NCBI GenBank assembly: GCA_945643635.1
Contig: CALZFC010000244.1
Span: 62,001-126,000 of the forward strand
Length of the DNA: 64,000 bases
Direction: 5' to 3'
From: Allodiplogaster sudhausi
Taxonomy: Eukaryota; Nematoda; Chromadorea; Rhabditida; Diplogasteridae
The notes beneath the pieces are model-generated. The model searched no databases and was not told the DNA's origin. It was given only the letters and a program-made list of their open reading frames with translations. Position numbers and translations under genes: made by a program. How positions within the stretch are numbered: position 1 is the stretch's first letter; each line of letters opens with the position of its first letter. Positions 63,951-64,000 of this stretch are shown piece after piece.

Positions 63951-64000
63951 TGGAGGTATGGGGATTCGAACCCCAGACTTCTCGCATGCAAAGCGAGCGC
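63951..64000 (-). tRNA. tRNA-Ala(UGC), 5' part outside window
   Basis: The window ends within the 5' strand of the anticodon arm; the 3' 50 nt, including the anticodon, are intact. Type C spacer. Confidence 0.93.

Larger units (their letters stand above)
49594..64000 (-). repeat. Minus-strand arm of the tRNA-Ala(UGC) tandem array
   Basis: The same 237-bp unit in inverted orientation, 61 units, the last cut by the window edge. Spacer types are C, D, E and F; types A and B do not occur. Type F (G at +127) occurs only in this arm. Scattered one-base losses in C, A or T runs make many units 236 bp, unlike the indel-free stretch 12618-49590. Genes point left, toward the junction at 49591. Confidence 0.98.

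Noticed and set aside
1..64000. CRISPR array
   Set aside because: The repeat is 237 bp with near-identical 'spacers' and contains a tRNA; there are no short direct repeats with unique spacers and no cas genes.
49561..64000. Minus arm as a pure library fold-back artefact
   Set aside because: The arms differ in haplotype order and in the private F allele, so a single mirrored read cannot explain it. A mis-join between two genuine array pieces is not excluded and is kept as the main technical doubt.

Overview
This window contains one thing: a very large tandem array of a single tRNA gene, tRNA-Ala with anticodon UGC. I count 273 repeat units. Of these, 261 carry an anticodon-bearing tRNA-Ala (200 on the + strand, 61 on the - strand, the first and last cut by the window edges). 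The other 12 are identical 3'-half fragments, all on the + strand. No protein-coding gene, rRNA, mobile element or non-array sequence is visible. The array runs off both ends of the window, so its full length is unknown.

The unit is 237 bp: a 72-nt tRNA plus a 165-bp AT-rich spacer. The tRNA folds as a normal cloverleaf with a UGC anticodon and a G3:U70 acceptor pair, the main alanine identity element. It has a perfect A box and B box, no encoded CCA tail, and a TTTT Pol III stop 5-8 nt after its end. This points to a eukaryotic nuclear genome. The 7-nt D loop resembles animal tRNA-Ala, but I cannot name the organism. Tandem tRNA arrays are known in Entamoeba, Arabidopsis and zebrafish; this one differs in having one isoacceptor, a short unit and extreme uniformity.

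Units differ mainly at six spacer sites, numbered from the last tRNA base in the tRNA sense: +34, +36, +91, +117, +127, +136. Types used below are A = C,G,T,C,A,G; B = C,G,T,A,A,G; C = C,T,T,A,A,G; D = C,T,G,A,A,A; E = T,T,T,A,A,G; F = C,T,G,A,G,A; Ca = C with A at +136; Dg = D with G at +136. The type given for a tRNA is that of the spacer 3' of it.

Layout. 1-12617: type A units, irregular, with 12 half-tRNA units and small indels. 12618-15935: 14 regular type A units. 15936-18779: interleaved change from A through B to C. 18780-31340: 53 apparently identical type C units. 31341-39872: C/D mosaic. 39873-49590: C/D/E mosaic in which every E follows two D units. 49591-49593: three extra bases at an inversion junction. 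49594-64000: the same repeat on the - strand, a C/D/E/F mosaic with more one-base deletions. Genes in both arms are transcribed toward the junction. From 12618 to 49353 all 155 start-to-start distances are exactly 237 bp.

All intact copies should make the same RNA, a tRNA that decodes GCA (and probably other GCN) codons. Whether this is real tRNA dosage, a satellite that happens to be built of tRNA genes, or a chromatin/TFIIIC element cannot be decided from sequence alone.
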